A stretch of 64,000 bases of DNA. Source: Desulfocapsa sp. Lineage in GTDB: Bacteria; Desulfobacterota; Desulfobulbia; Desulfobulbales; Desulfocapsaceae. The notes under the pieces are model-generated. The model saw only the letters and a list, made by a program, of their open reading frames with translations, did no database searches and had not been told where the DNA came from. This document shows, piece by piece, positions 44,101 through 53,218 of the stretch (its first letter is position 1; every line of letters starts with the position of its first letter). The stretch is taken from assembly GCA_022712895.1 (NCBI GenBank), contig JAFLJS010000037.1:62001-126000 (forward strand), written 5' to 3'. Position numbers and translations under genes: made by a program.

Positions 44101-45648
44101 ATGAAAGGTTTTAAAATTATTTCATTGCTGCTGATGTTGCTTATTGCAAGCACTGCAGGAGCAAAAACGCTGAAGCTGGCCATGGATGCCGATCCGGTAT
44201 CCCTTGATCCCCACGTGCAACTCTCCGGCGGAATGCTTCAGTATTCCCATACGGTTTTCGATCCTCTGGTTCGCTGGACTCAGGATATGAAGTTTGAACC
44301 TCGTCTTGCTGAAAAGTGGGAGCGAATCGATGCTAATACCATGCGTTTTCATCTGCGTAAGGGTGTGAAATTTCATAGTGGTAATCCTTTTACAGCAAAA
44401 GATATTGTATGGACCATTGACCGTCTGAAAAAGAGCCAGGATTTTAAAGGCCTTTTTGAGCCATTTACCAGCGCAGTTGCCGTTGACGATTTCACCGTTG
44501 ATGTGAAAACTACAAAACCTTATGCTCTCCTTTTGAATATGGCGACCTATGTTTTTGCTATGGATTCAGTTTTCTATACCGGCACAGATGCAAACGGTCA
44601 GGAGAAGGATATCATTCTGAAAACCGGTGCTTCTTTTGCCCTTGATAATGAGTCTGGAACCGGCCCTTTCATCGTTGCAGAACGTGAGCAAGGTGTGAAA
44701 ATGGTATACAAGCGTTTCGCCGCATACTGGGATACCAAGTCTCCGGGTAATGTGGACGAGGTTGTACTCACTCCTATCAAGAAAGACCCCACCCGTGTGG
44801 CTGCTCTTCTTTCCGGTGATGTCGATTTCATCATGCCTGTTTCTCCCCAGGATTTTAAAATAGTGGGGAATGCCAAAGGTATAAACCTTGTCACCATGTC
44901 CGGTGGCCGTGTGATTACTTTCCAGCTGAATCAGGAAAGTCGTCCTGAATTTAAGGATGTCCGTGTGCGTCAGGCCATCGCTTATGCCGTAAACAATGAA
45001 GGAATTGTGAAGAAGATCATGAAAGGAACTGCTACCACCGCTGGTCAGCAGGGTCCTAAAGGTTATGTCGGATATAAAGAGAGTCTTACACCTCGTTACG
45101 ATATTGCCAAGGCTAAAGAGCTGATGAAAGCTGCCGGATTCGAGAAAGGTTTTGAAGTTTCCATGATGGCACCAAATAATCGTTATGTAAGTGATGAGAA
45201 AATTGCTGAGGCTGTTGCTTCCATGCTTTCCAAGATTGGCATAAAAGTTAATCTGAAGACTATGCCTAAAGCGCAATACTGGCCAGAGTTTGATAACCGT
45301 GCAGCAGACATCATGATGATCGGCTGGCATTCAGACACTGAGGATTCAGGAAATTTCTCCGAGTTCCTGGCCATGTGTTTTGATAAAGATGCTGGTTACG
45401 GACAGTATAACGCCGGTAATTACTGCAATGAGAAAGTTGATGCTCTGGTACTTGGTGCCCAGGTTGAAACCGATCTTGCTAAGCGTGCAATTATGCTTCA
45501 GGAAGTTGAGCAGATTCTTTACGATGATGCTGCATTTATTCCAATGCATTGGCAGCATCTTTCCTGGGCTGCAAAAAATAACGTGAAGCTTGAAGCCATC
45601 GTTAATGCTCAGAATTTCCCCTACTTTGGTGACCTTGTAGTAGAATAA
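44101..45648 (+). CDS. Peptide ABC transporter substrate-binding protein, DppA/OppA type
   Basis: A 515-residue periplasmic protein of the SBP_bac_5 family. The signal peptide ends near STAGA-KTLKLAM. DADPVSLDPHVQL, LAEKWERIDANTMRFHLRKGVKFH and the GTGPFIVAEREQG loop are family hallmarks. AAAGGAGA precedes the ATG. A strong terminator separates it from the permease genes, so it can be made in excess. The peptide or nickel ligand is not determined. Confidence 0.92.
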   Translation: MKGFKIISLLLMLLIASTAGAKTLKLAMDADPVSLDPHVQLSGGMLQYSHTVFDPLVRWTQDMKFEPRLAEKWERIDANTMRFHLRKGVKFHSGNPFTAKDIVWTIDRLKKSQDFKGLFEPFTSAVAVDDFTVDVKTTKPYALLLNMATYVFAMDSVFYTGTDANGQEKDIILKTGASFALDNESGTGPFIVAEREQGVKMVYKRFAAYWDTKSPGNVDEVVLTPIKKDPTRVAALLSGDVDFIMPVSPQDFKIVGNAKGINLVTMSGGRVITFQLNQESRPEFKDVRVRQAIAYAVNNEGIVKKIMKGTATTAGQQGPKGYVGYKESLTPRYDIAKAKELMKAAGFEKGFEVSMMAPNNRYVSDEKIAEAVASMLSKIGIKVNLKTMPKAQYWPEFDNRAADIMMIGWHSDTEDSGNFSEFLAMCFDKDAGYGQYNAGNYCNEKVDALVLGAQVETDLAKRAIMLQEVEQILYDDAAFIPMHWQHLSWAAKNNVKLEAIVNAQNFPYFGDLVVE

Positions 45649-45676
45649 GTGAGAGAATAGCGTCCTGTCAAATAAG

Positions 45677-45717
45677 AAGGGCTGCCTGCACTGTCTGTGC
45701 GGGCAGCCCTTTTTTTG
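45677..45717 (+). terminator. Strong intrinsic terminator between dppA-like and dppB-like genes
   Basis: AAGGGCTGCC (45677-45686) pairs with GGCAGCCCTT (45702-45711), an inner GCAC/GTGC pairs as well, and a run of T follows to 45716. It would let the binding protein be expressed above the membrane components. Confidence 0.9.
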
Positions 45718-45804
45718 TTGTGGATTGTTGTTTAAAGTTGCAGCTCCATCTGGTATGTTGCCGCCACATTCATTTTTCACGTAAACCCTTAACCCATTGA
45801 GCAA

Positions 45805-46776
45805 ATGTTCGCATTTATTGTCCGTAGAATAATCCAGGCTACCGTGGTCATGCTGGTCATTGGTTTTATTGGCTTTTCGGTAAAACATCAATTAGGTGAT
45901 CCCGTTCGTGATCTGGTGGGTATCTCCGTTTCTATCGAGGAGCGTGAAGCACTCAGGCAGGAACTGGGGTTGAATGATTCTTTTCTGGTGCAGTATGGCA
46001 GGTTCTTGAAAAACGCCATGCATGGTGATCTGGGCTATTCTTTCTTTTATAAACGTCCGGCCCTCGATGTGATTTTTGATAAAGCTCCAGCCACCATCGA
46101 GCTGGTTTTTGCGGCAAGTTTAATTATCTTGCTGATTTCTGTCCCTGTTGGTTTGTACTCGGCCATCTATCCTAAACGATTCTTCTCGAAATTTGCAATG
46201 GGAGTGTCCATTGTTGGTGTTTCTATTCCGGTTTTCCTGACAGCCATCGTTCTTATTTATGTTTTTGCAGTGCAACTGCACTGGTTGCCGTCTTATGGGC
46301 GTGGGGAAACGGTCGACGTTTTTGGCTGGGAGAGTGGCTTACTTACCATTGATGGTTTAAGACATCTGGTATTGCCCTCCATTGCTCTGTCTTCCATTAT
46401 GCTGCCGCTCTTTATTCGTCTTATACGTTCTGAGATGATGGAAGTGCTTGAAACCGAATATATCAAATATGCCTGGGCCAAGGGATTATCCAGAAGGCGC
46501 ATCTGGATGGTACACGCCTTCAAAAATACTTTGTTACCTGTTATTACAGTGGGTGGCGTACAGCTCGGAATTCTGATCGCTTTTACCATCCTCACCGAAA
46601 CGGTTTTTCAGTGGCAGGGCATGGGCTTTATGTTTCTGGAAGCTGTGGAACGCTCCGATACTGCTCTTCTCGTTGCGTACCTGGTTGTGGTCGGTGCGCT
46701 TTTTGTGGTCGTAAATACAGTGGTTGATATTATTTACGGTTTGATCAATCCAACAGTAACTGTGGCCTCACGCTGA
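45805..46776 (+). CDS. Peptide ABC transporter permease, DppB type
   Basis: A 323-residue permease with six membrane helices. FIGFSVKHQLGDPVRDLVG is the large N-terminal loop start; EYIKYAWAKGLSRRRIWM is the EAA coupling loop, and ILTETVFQWQGMGFM is a family motif. It follows the terminator after 90 nt and overlaps dppC by one base. Confidence 0.92.
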   Translation: MFAFIVRRIIQATVVMLVIGFIGFSVKHQLGDPVRDLVGISVSIEEREALRQELGLNDSFLVQYGRFLKNAMHGDLGYSFFYKRPALDVIFDKAPATIELVFAASLIILLISVPVGLYSAIYPKRFFSKFAMGVSIVGVSIPVFLTAIVLIYVFAVQLHWLPSYGRGETVDVFGWESGLLTIDGLRHLVLPSIALSSIMLPLFIRLIRSEMMEVLETEYIKYAWAKGLSRRRIWMVHAFKNTLLPVITVGGVQLGILIAFTILTETVFQWQGMGFMFLEAVERSDTALLVAYLVVVGALFVVVNTVVDIIYGLINPTVTVASR

Positions 46777-47696
46777 TGCAGACTAAACGACAAAAATTCA
46801 AAGAGTCCTACCTGCTATACAGTTTTAAACGCGATAAAGTTGCCATGGTCAGTTTTACTATTCTGACGATTTTTCTTTTGGCAGCATTATTTGCCCCGGT
46901 TCTTGCGCCTTATGATCCTTACGATACTGCCTCCATAGATATTATGGATTCTGAAATTCCACCTTCCTGGGTGGCAGATGGTGACTCACGTTTTTTCCTG
47001 GGCACTGATATTATGGGACGAGACCTGCTTTCCACCATGTTGTACGGCCTGCGGATTTCGGTGATGATTGGTATTGGTGCTGTGATTTTGCAGGCCATAA
47101 TCGGTATTGGTGTGGGGCTTGTGTCCGGATATATGGGAGGCAAGGTCGACGCCATACTTATGCGGATAGCAGATGTTCAGCTCTCTTTTTCAACACTGAT
47201 GGTGGCCATTATCGTCAGCGCCATTGTGCAGTTGACATTTGGTGTAGGGCGTTATGAACAACTTGCTGTACCTCTTCTTGTTGTAATTATTGGCATTGCA
47301 GAATGGCCGCAATATGCGCGTACCGTTCGTGCTTCAGTACTTGGTGAAAAAAACAAGGAATATGTGGAAGCCGCTCGTGTCATTGGTCTTGATTCCAAGC
47401 GGATTATGTTTTCTCATATCCTGCCCAACTCTCTTTCTCCCGTGCTTGTTATCTCAACAGTACAGGTGGCAAATGCAGTTATGAGTGAAGCAGCACTTTC
47501 TTTTCTTGGTTTGGGGATGCCCGTTTCAAGACCTTCCATTGGATCGTTGATTAATGCCGGGTTTGAGTATATTTTCTCCGGTGCCTGGTGGCTCACCTTC
47601 TTTCCCGCCATTTTGCTTATCATTTTTATTCTGGTAATCAATCTTCTGGGCGACTGGCTGCGCGATGTCCTTAATCCCAAACTTTACAAAGGTTGA
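46776..47696 (+). CDS. Peptide ABC transporter permease, DppC type
   Basis: A 306-residue second permease. LGTDIMGRDLLSTMLYG is the OppC/DppC motif and YVEAARVIGLDSKRIMFSHILPNSL the EAA loop, shortened here to its key part EAARVIGLD. The N-terminal cytoplasmic leader (KRDKVAMVSF) is typical. dppD starts 4 nt after the stop. Confidence 0.92.
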   Translation: MQTKRQKFKESYLLYSFKRDKVAMVSFTILTIFLLAALFAPVLAPYDPYDTASIDIMDSEIPPSWVADGDSRFFLGTDIMGRDLLSTMLYGLRISVMIGIGAVILQAIIGIGVGLVSGYMGGKVDAILMRIADVQLSFSTLMVAIIVSAIVQLTFGVGRYEQLAVPLLVVIIGIAEWPQYARTVRASVLGEKNKEYVEAARVIGLDSKRIMFSHILPNSLSPVLVISTVQVANAVMSEAALSFLGLGMPVSRPSIGSLINAGFEYIFSGAWWLTFFPAILLIIFILVINLLGDWLRDVLNPKLYKG

Positions 47697-47699
47697 TCA

Positions 47700-48683
47700 A
47701 TGGCACTGCTTGAAGTGAAAAATCTTGAAGTCAGCTTTGCTCTTCGTCATGGTGATCTGGTTGCCCTGAATGATGTTTCCTTTACCTTGGATAAACGTGA
47801 GCGTTTGGGTGTGGTTGGCGAATCTGGAGCGGGTAAATCCGTTACCGGTTTTGCGGTTATTAATCTGATTTCAAAACCAGGTCGAATCACTAAAGGTGAG
47901 ATCCTCTTTGATGGCAAACGACTGGATCAGTTCTCAGAACATGAAATGCGGAGTATTCGTGGAAATCATATTTCCATGATTTTTCAGGATCCAATGATGA
48001 CCCTGAACCCGGTCCTCACTGTTGGTACCCAAATGGTGGAGACGTTAAGGGCCCATCGTAAAATCAGCAAAGCGGAAGCTGAAAAAATTGCCATCAAAAA
48101 GCTTGAGCTTGTGCATATTCCCTCTCCTGAGCGAAGGTTATCGCAGTACCCCCACGAGTTTTCAGGGGGCATGCGTCAGCGTATTATTATTGCCATTGCC
48201 CTCCTTACTGATCCCGCAATTATCATAGCCGATGAACCAACGACAGCTCTCGATGTTACTATCCAAGCTGAGATTATGGATTTGTTGCTTGAACTCTGTG
48301 ATGCACAAGATATGGCCCTTATGCTGATTACCCATGATCTTGGTGTGGTTGCTGAGGTGACAGAACGGGTGATGGTGATGTACGCCGGTAAAGTTATCGA
48401 GACTGCCAAAACAATTGATCTGGTAAGAAACCCCAGGCATCCCTACACTAAAGGGCTTATTAATGCCTTGCCGGGACACGGTGAATGTGATCAGGAAAAC
48501 CGTTTGCAACAGATTCCAGGCACCATGCCGAACCTGACTGAGATAGCGCCGGGTTGCTCTTTCCATCCCCGTTGCGATTATTGCCAGGATATTTGCAGAA
48601 GTACAGTTCCGGAATTGCGACAAATTGGAGAGAGCAAAGAGCGCTGGGTGAGTTGCCATCTCGTAGGAAAGGGACAGCTGTGA
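47700..48683 (+). CDS. Peptide ABC transporter ATP-binding protein, DppD type
   Basis: A 327-residue ATPase. Walker [12 protein letters not shown], signature [12 protein letters not shown], Walker [13 protein letters not shown] and [10 protein letters not shown] are intact. The C terminus has the cysteines [11 protein letters not shown] that occur in OppD/DppD. It overlaps dppF at its stop. Confidence 0.94.
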   Translation: MALLEVKNLEVSFALRHGDLVALNDVSFTLDKRERLGVVGESGAGKSVTGFAVINLISKPGRITKGEILFDGKRLDQFSEHEMRSIRGNHISMIFQDPMMTLNPVLTVGTQMVETLRAHRKISKAEAEKIAIKKLELVHIPSPERRLSQYPHEFSGGMRQRIIIAIALLTDPAIIIADEPTTALDVTIQAEIMDLLLELCDAQDMALMLITHDLGVVAEVTERVMVMYAGKVIETAKTIDLVRNPRHPYTKGLINALPGHGECDQENRLQQIPGTMPNLTEIAPGCSFHPRCDYCQDICRSTVPELRQIGESKERWVSCHLVGKGQL

Positions 48684-49699
48684 TGAATGACTCAATTGTA
48701 CGAATAGAAAATCTTGTGAAGTATTTTGATATTTCCGGAGGATTTCTTGAACAACTCCAGATTCGTTCCGGGAAAGTAAGACTCCATAAAACAGAGGTTA
48801 AAGCTGTCAACGGGGTAAGTTTTGAAATCGCAGTAGGAGAGACCCTGGCAGTTGTTGGTGAATCTGGTTGCGGCAAATCTACCCTTGCCAGAACAGTGAT
48901 GGGACTCTATCCGCCGACATCGGGCAAGGTATTCTATCGTGGGGAACGTATTGACAATCTCTCGTCAAAGCAGATGCTGCCATATCGTCAGCGTATGCAG
49001 ATGATTTTTCAGGATCCTTATGCGTCGTTAAATCCAAGAAAAAGTGTGCGTCAGACCCTTGAAGAACCTTTGCGTTTTCACAGAGGAAAAATTTCCGCAG
49101 CCGAAGTCAACGAACGAATGGCCGAGGTCATGGAACAGGTTGGCGTAAACCCGGCATGGCAGGATCGTTTTCCCCATGAATTCTCAGGAGGCCAGCGGCA
49201 ACGTATTGCCATTGCCAGGGCTCTGGTGATTGATCCAGAATTTATTGTTGCCGATGAACCCGTTTCTGCACTGGACGTTTCCATTCAGGCACAGATCCTC
49301 AACCTTATGATGGATGCACAGGATCAGCGTGGGCTGACCTATCTCTTTATTACCCATGACCTGTCAGTGGTTCGTCATGTTGCCACCAGGGTTGCTGTAA
49401 TGTATCTTGGAACATTGTGTGAACTGGCGACTACTGCAGAGTTGTACGACACTCCGTACCATCCCTACACCCAAGCCTTACTTTCTGCTATTCCCCGGGT
49501 GGATGGGACAAAACAGAAACATATTAAGTTGGCCGGTGAAATTCCCACTCCCATAAATCTACCCACAGGTTGTGTTTTTCATAGCCGTTGTATTCATGCT
49601 GATGAGCGTTGCAGGAATGAAATCCCTGAATTACTCTCCGTTTCTGATACTTCGGGTAGTCTCGTTGCCTGCCATGCGGTAGCAGAAGGAAGATTATAA
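48683..49699 (+). CDS. Peptide ABC transporter ATP-binding protein, DppF type
   Basis: A 338-residue ATPase. Walker A GESGCGKSTLARTVMG, signature FSGGQRQRIAIARA, Walker B IVADEPVSALDVS and the C-terminal FHSRCIHADERC cysteine segment are typical. The ATG at 48683 overlaps the dppD stop; an upstream in-frame extension is not used. With dppD it energises the importer. Confidence 0.94.
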   Translation: MNDSIVRIENLVKYFDISGGFLEQLQIRSGKVRLHKTEVKAVNGVSFEIAVGETLAVVGESGCGKSTLARTVMGLYPPTSGKVFYRGERIDNLSSKQMLPYRQRMQMIFQDPYASLNPRKSVRQTLEEPLRFHRGKISAAEVNERMAEVMEQVGVNPAWQDRFPHEFSGGQRQRIAIARALVIDPEFIVADEPVSALDVSIQAQILNLMMDAQDQRGLTYLFITHDLSVVRHVATRVAVMYLGTLCELATTAELYDTPYHPYTQALLSAIPRVDGTKQKHIKLAGEIPTPINLPTGCVFHSRCIHADERCRNEIPELLSVSDTSGSLVACHAVAEGRL

Positions 49700-49849
49700 A
49701 TCTCACTGTATACACACTTTCCTGACGTTACAAAAGTAATAATATTCCCTTGAATAGTTGTCGTTGCTTGTGATAGCTTTCCCAGATTCAGCCCAGAACA
49801 TTGACTGTAAACTTTTTTGAATTTTACTCTCTTTAGCAAAGGATTTCCG

Positions 49850-50833
49850 ATGAATACTAATAAACGGTTTTACTTGTGTCTTTCACTGGCTGTTGCCGTG
49901 TTATGTACCTGTATATTCTCATGGAGTGCCTTTGCTGTAGATACCGCTGTTGCAGTCGAACAGGCAACTGAACAAGTCGCAAAGGTGACGTCTCCCGTTG
50001 ATTACGTGAGTCCGGATACCTATATGAAAATATTGAATATGGCAAAAGAGTGGATTCTGGCCAATTTACCCCATCTGATTGTTGCCCTGCTTGTATTTGT
50101 GATTGGTCGCATGATCGTCAACTGGATTACGGCACTGGTGCACAAAACTTTTAAAAAGGCTGGTGTTGAGCCGACTTTGCGACGTTTTCTCTGTAAAATT
50201 ATTTATTACATTTTACTGACTGGTGTCATTATGGCAGCTGCTGGTGAGTTGGGGATTAAGACCACCTCGTTTCTGGCAATTATTGGTGCTGCTGGTCTGG
50301 CCATTGGACTTGCCCTTAAAGACTCCCTGTCTAATTTCGCCTCCGGTGTAATGCTTATTCTGTTTCGTCCCTTTAAGGTTGGTGATGTGATTACTGCCGC
50401 TGGTATTACCGGAACAGTTTCCCAAGTGGATATCTTCAGTACTGTGATTTATACAGGGGACAATCGGAAGCAGATTATTCCTAACTCGATCATTACTGCA
50501 TCAGTAATTACTAACATAAATGCGGAAGAAACCAGACGGATTGATCTTGTTGTGGGGATTGGCTATGACGATGATATCAAACTTGCCAAAACAACCTTGG
50601 AGGATCTGATGGCTACTGATTCAAGAATCTTAACCGATCCTGCAGCAGGAGTAGCCGTGGTTGAACTTGGAGCATCCAGTGTTGATCTCAATGTCCGTCC
50701 ATGGGTGAAAACAGAAGATTACTGGAAGGTGCGTAACGATCTTACGGAAGCTATAAAAGTTACTTTTGATGAGAAGGGCATCTCCTTTCCATATCCGCAA
50801 CAGGATGTTCATATGTTTCAGGCTGGTAAGTAG
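49850..50833 (+). CDS. MscS-family mechanosensitive channel
   Basis: A 327-residue small-conductance mechanosensitive channel. A signal-like N terminus (about residues 1-25) and three membrane helices lead to the pore helix (LAIIGAAGLAIGLALKDSLSNFASG landmarks AAGLAIGLALKD and FASG) and the beta domain FRPFKVGDVI. The ATG at 49850 follows AAAGGATT. It releases solutes during osmotic downshock. It follows the dpp genes but has its own upstream space. Confidence 0.9.
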   Translation: MNTNKRFYLCLSLAVAVLCTCIFSWSAFAVDTAVAVEQATEQVAKVTSPVDYVSPDTYMKILNMAKEWILANLPHLIVALLVFVIGRMIVNWITALVHKTFKKAGVEPTLRRFLCKIIYYILLTGVIMAAAGELGIKTTSFLAIIGAAGLAIGLALKDSLSNFASGVMLILFRPFKVGDVITAAGITGTVSQVDIFSTVIYTGDNRKQIIPNSIITASVITNINAEETRRIDLVVGIGYDDDIKLAKTTLEDLMATDSRILTDPAAGVAVVELGASSVDLNVRPWVKTEDYWKVRNDLTEAIKVTFDEKGISFPYPQQDVHMFQAGK

Positions 50834-51031
50834 GCTTCTGTTGTCTTATAGTTTGTTCCCCCCCCCTGGGAGCGTCGCTGGGGGATGTGTATTGTAGCCA
50901 TCTTTTTCTACTCTGGGCAGTGCCTTTTCGTGGGGGGAAGAAAAACGAAAACAATTTACAAAGTACTAAATATCCTTAATTTACGGTTAGTCGTTGACTC
51001 GGAAATGGCTGTTCTGTATTCTTGATAGTCT
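50834..51031. other. GC-rich spacer after mscS
   Basis: 198 bases. A run of nine C at 50858-50866 and a GGGGGA at 50880-50885 flank an AGCGTCGCT palindrome, so a hairpin is likely and could end the mscS transcript, though it is not followed by a T-run. No gene is visible. Confidence 0.4.
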
Positions 51032-51892
51032 ATGGAGACGATCAACAAAAATAAACAGAACGCATCATATTGGCAAATTCTTAGTTTGGCAGGTTTGTTG
51101 CTTGTAATACTTCTTGTAACAGCCCCTCTCTCAGGTTGTAGTAAAATTGGTCTTTCCATTCAGCAACCACCGCGCAGTAGATCCCTTGGAGAATGTGTGG
51201 TGCTTGTCCATGGCATGGCGCGCACTCTCCATTCCATGGATGAGATGCAGCAACGACTAGTTGCTGAGGGGTATCATACGGTGAGTTTAGGGTATCCTTC
51301 TACCCACGCTACCATTGAAGAAATCGCCAACGAACATTTTCCCGCAGCTCTTGCACAGTGTCAGCAATTTAATCCATCAACCATCCACTTCGTCAGCCAC
51401 TCTCTTGGTGGTATTGTGCTGCGTGCTATTTTCAAGAAGATGAAACCTGAGAATATGGGAAGAGTAGTGATGCTCAGCCCTCCCAACCATGGAAGTGAGG
51501 CAGCTGATATTCTTAAGGACTGGTGGTTGTATCAATGGATTAATGGTCCTGCTGGTCAGCAGCTAACCACCGATGAGAACTCCTTTCCCAACCAGCTTGG
51601 TCCTGTGGATTATCCGGTGGGAGTCATAACAGGAGATCGTTACTTTTTCTTTGACTATTACCTCTCAACGATTATCCCTGGTCAAGATGACGGAAAGGTA
51701 TCTGTTGCCAGTAGTCGTCTGGAGGGGATGCAGGATTTTCTGGTGGTACATGCTACTCACCCTTTTATAATGGATGATGAGTATGTGCAGGCTGAAGTGC
51801 TCTATTTTCTGCAAAATGGATTCTTTAAACATAAGGAAAACCCACTCCTGCCGATAACTGGCGATGACTGGTTTTCTTTTCCCAGCCAGTAG
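51032..51892 (+). CDS. Alpha/beta-hydrolase lipoprotein, lipase-like
   Basis: A 286-residue lipoprotein. The signal ends in PLSGC (about Cys38). VVLVHGMARTLHSMDEM carries the oxyanion HG motif, HFVSHSLGGIVLRA holds the nucleophile serine and SLGYPSTHATIEEI follows, as in bacterial lipases and esterases. A late HATHPFIM supplies a plausible catalytic histidine. The ribosome-binding site is weak. It starts a four-gene envelope operon. Confidence 0.82.
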   Translation: METINKNKQNASYWQILSLAGLLLVILLVTAPLSGCSKIGLSIQQPPRSRSLGECVVLVHGMARTLHSMDEMQQRLVAEGYHTVSLGYPSTHATIEEIANEHFPAALAQCQQFNPSTIHFVSHSLGGIVLRAIFKKMKPENMGRVVMLSPPNHGSEAADILKDWWLYQWINGPAGQQLTTDENSFPNQLGPVDYPVGVITGDRYFFFDYYLSTIIPGQDDGKVSVASSRLEGMQDFLVVHATHPFIMDDEYVQAEVLYFLQNGFFKHKENPLLPITGDDWFSFPSQ

Positions 51893-51907
51893 TAGGCAGG
51901 TATAGTT

Positions 51908-53218
51908 ATGGTGCATTCAACATTCAAAACGATTCTGCCTCTGCTGCTGCTGATTTTTCTGAATGGTTGCCAACCAAAAGTCTATCTTATGCCAGCACCT
52001 GTTGGGATTGCAGGCAACAGTCAGTTCTTCCTGCTGTCCGAAGAAAATATTGACGAAAACTTACTCTACACTCTGTATGCCACCAATCGAATTCCATTCG
52101 AGAAAATTAATAATTCCACTGGTTATACTATATTCCCCTCGGATACACTTGAACTTGGATTCCTGGTCCATAGCGTAGGTGAAGATGGGATGAGCTGGAA
52201 TGATCTCTATGGCGAATCGTTGAGTAGAGAACGTAAAAAAAATCTGCTCCTCACGCAACAATTTGTGAAACCCATGGCCATGTATCATAAAAAGGATGAT
52301 TTAACAAAGACTTCAGACAAGGCAAAAGGGTTTTTCTATCAGATCAATGAAGCACTGGCTCGGAGTTTTATCAAAGAAATAACTGTTTATGTACACGGTG
52401 CGAATTCCAACTTTTATCGTGCAACAGCTCAGGGGGCACAACTCTTTCATTATACTGGTCACAATGCGCTGGTTCTTACTTTTTCCTGGCCATCAGCGGA
52501 AAATCTGTTCAAATATAAGGTGGATGTGCTGCATGCTAAAAAGACGATCCCGGCATTTGCTCATTTGTTAGAGGTTCTAGCGCTACATACAAAAGCGAAA
52601 CGTATTAACATAATAGCTTACAGTGCAGGAGCTCAGGTTGTAGCTCCCGGACTTGCCTATATCTCTGAACAGTACCCCGATCTCTCCGCAGTGGACTTGA
52701 AACAGCGGTTACGCATAGGGGAGGTTTATTTTGCTGCGCCGGATACAGCTTTTAAAGCATTTGTTGATCGCTATTTGAAGTTCAGAAACATAGTTGATCG
52801 TACCACCATTGTTCTCAATGCAAGTGATAAAATTTTACTGTTTGCGGCTATGCAAAATGGTGTGTCACGGTTGGGCAGGCCTGATATCATGGAGTTGGAT
52901 GATAGCCAAAAACAAATAATGATTGAGGTTATGAATGCTCCAGATCTCGATGTTATTGATGTCGGCGGTTCAAAGGCTATAAAACTTGGGGGGGGGCATA
53001 ATTATTGGTACAGTAATACCTGGGTGAGTACTGATCTGCTGATGTTACTGTTTTTTAATGCCAGCCCTGAAGAGCGTGGTCTTATAGGAGTGACAAGCAA
53101 AGACGGTGCGGATCTATTTATTTTTCCAGACAATTATAGTGATATTATCCCCTCTCTTATGCAAAAACAGAAAAAGAAGATATTGCGGTTACGCTCTGAA
53201 TCGAGAGAAGAGGAATGA
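51908..53218 (+). CDS. DUF900-type alpha/beta-hydrolase lipoprotein
   Basis: A 436-residue lipoprotein with a lipobox ending LNGC (Cys20). The DUF900 hydrolase part shows ITVYVHGANSNFYR, VLTFSWPSAENLFKY and NIIAYSAGAQVVA, where the serine takes the nucleophile-elbow position but the preceding residue is Tyr rather than the common His. FAAPD and a late GGGHNYWYSNTW, with a possible catalytic histidine, follow. The gene starts 15 nt after the previous stop (AGGCAGG ahead) and overlaps the next start by ATGA. Substrate unknown. Confidence 0.82.
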   Translation: MVHSTFKTILPLLLLIFLNGCQPKVYLMPAPVGIAGNSQFFLLSEENIDENLLYTLYATNRIPFEKINNSTGYTIFPSDTLELGFLVHSVGEDGMSWNDLYGESLSRERKKNLLLTQQFVKPMAMYHKKDDLTKTSDKAKGFFYQINEALARSFIKEITVYVHGANSNFYRATAQGAQLFHYTGHNALVLTFSWPSAENLFKYKVDVLHAKKTIPAFAHLLEVLALHTKAKRINIIAYSAGAQVVAPGLAYISEQYPDLSAVDLKQRLRIGEVYFAAPDTAFKAFVDRYLKFRNIVDRTTIVLNASDKILLFAAMQNGVSRLGRPDIMELDDSQKQIMIEVMNAPDLDVIDVGGSKAIKLGGGHNYWYSNTWVSTDLLMLLFFNASPEERGLIGVTSKDGADLFIFPDNYSDIIPSLMQKQKKKILRLRSESREEE

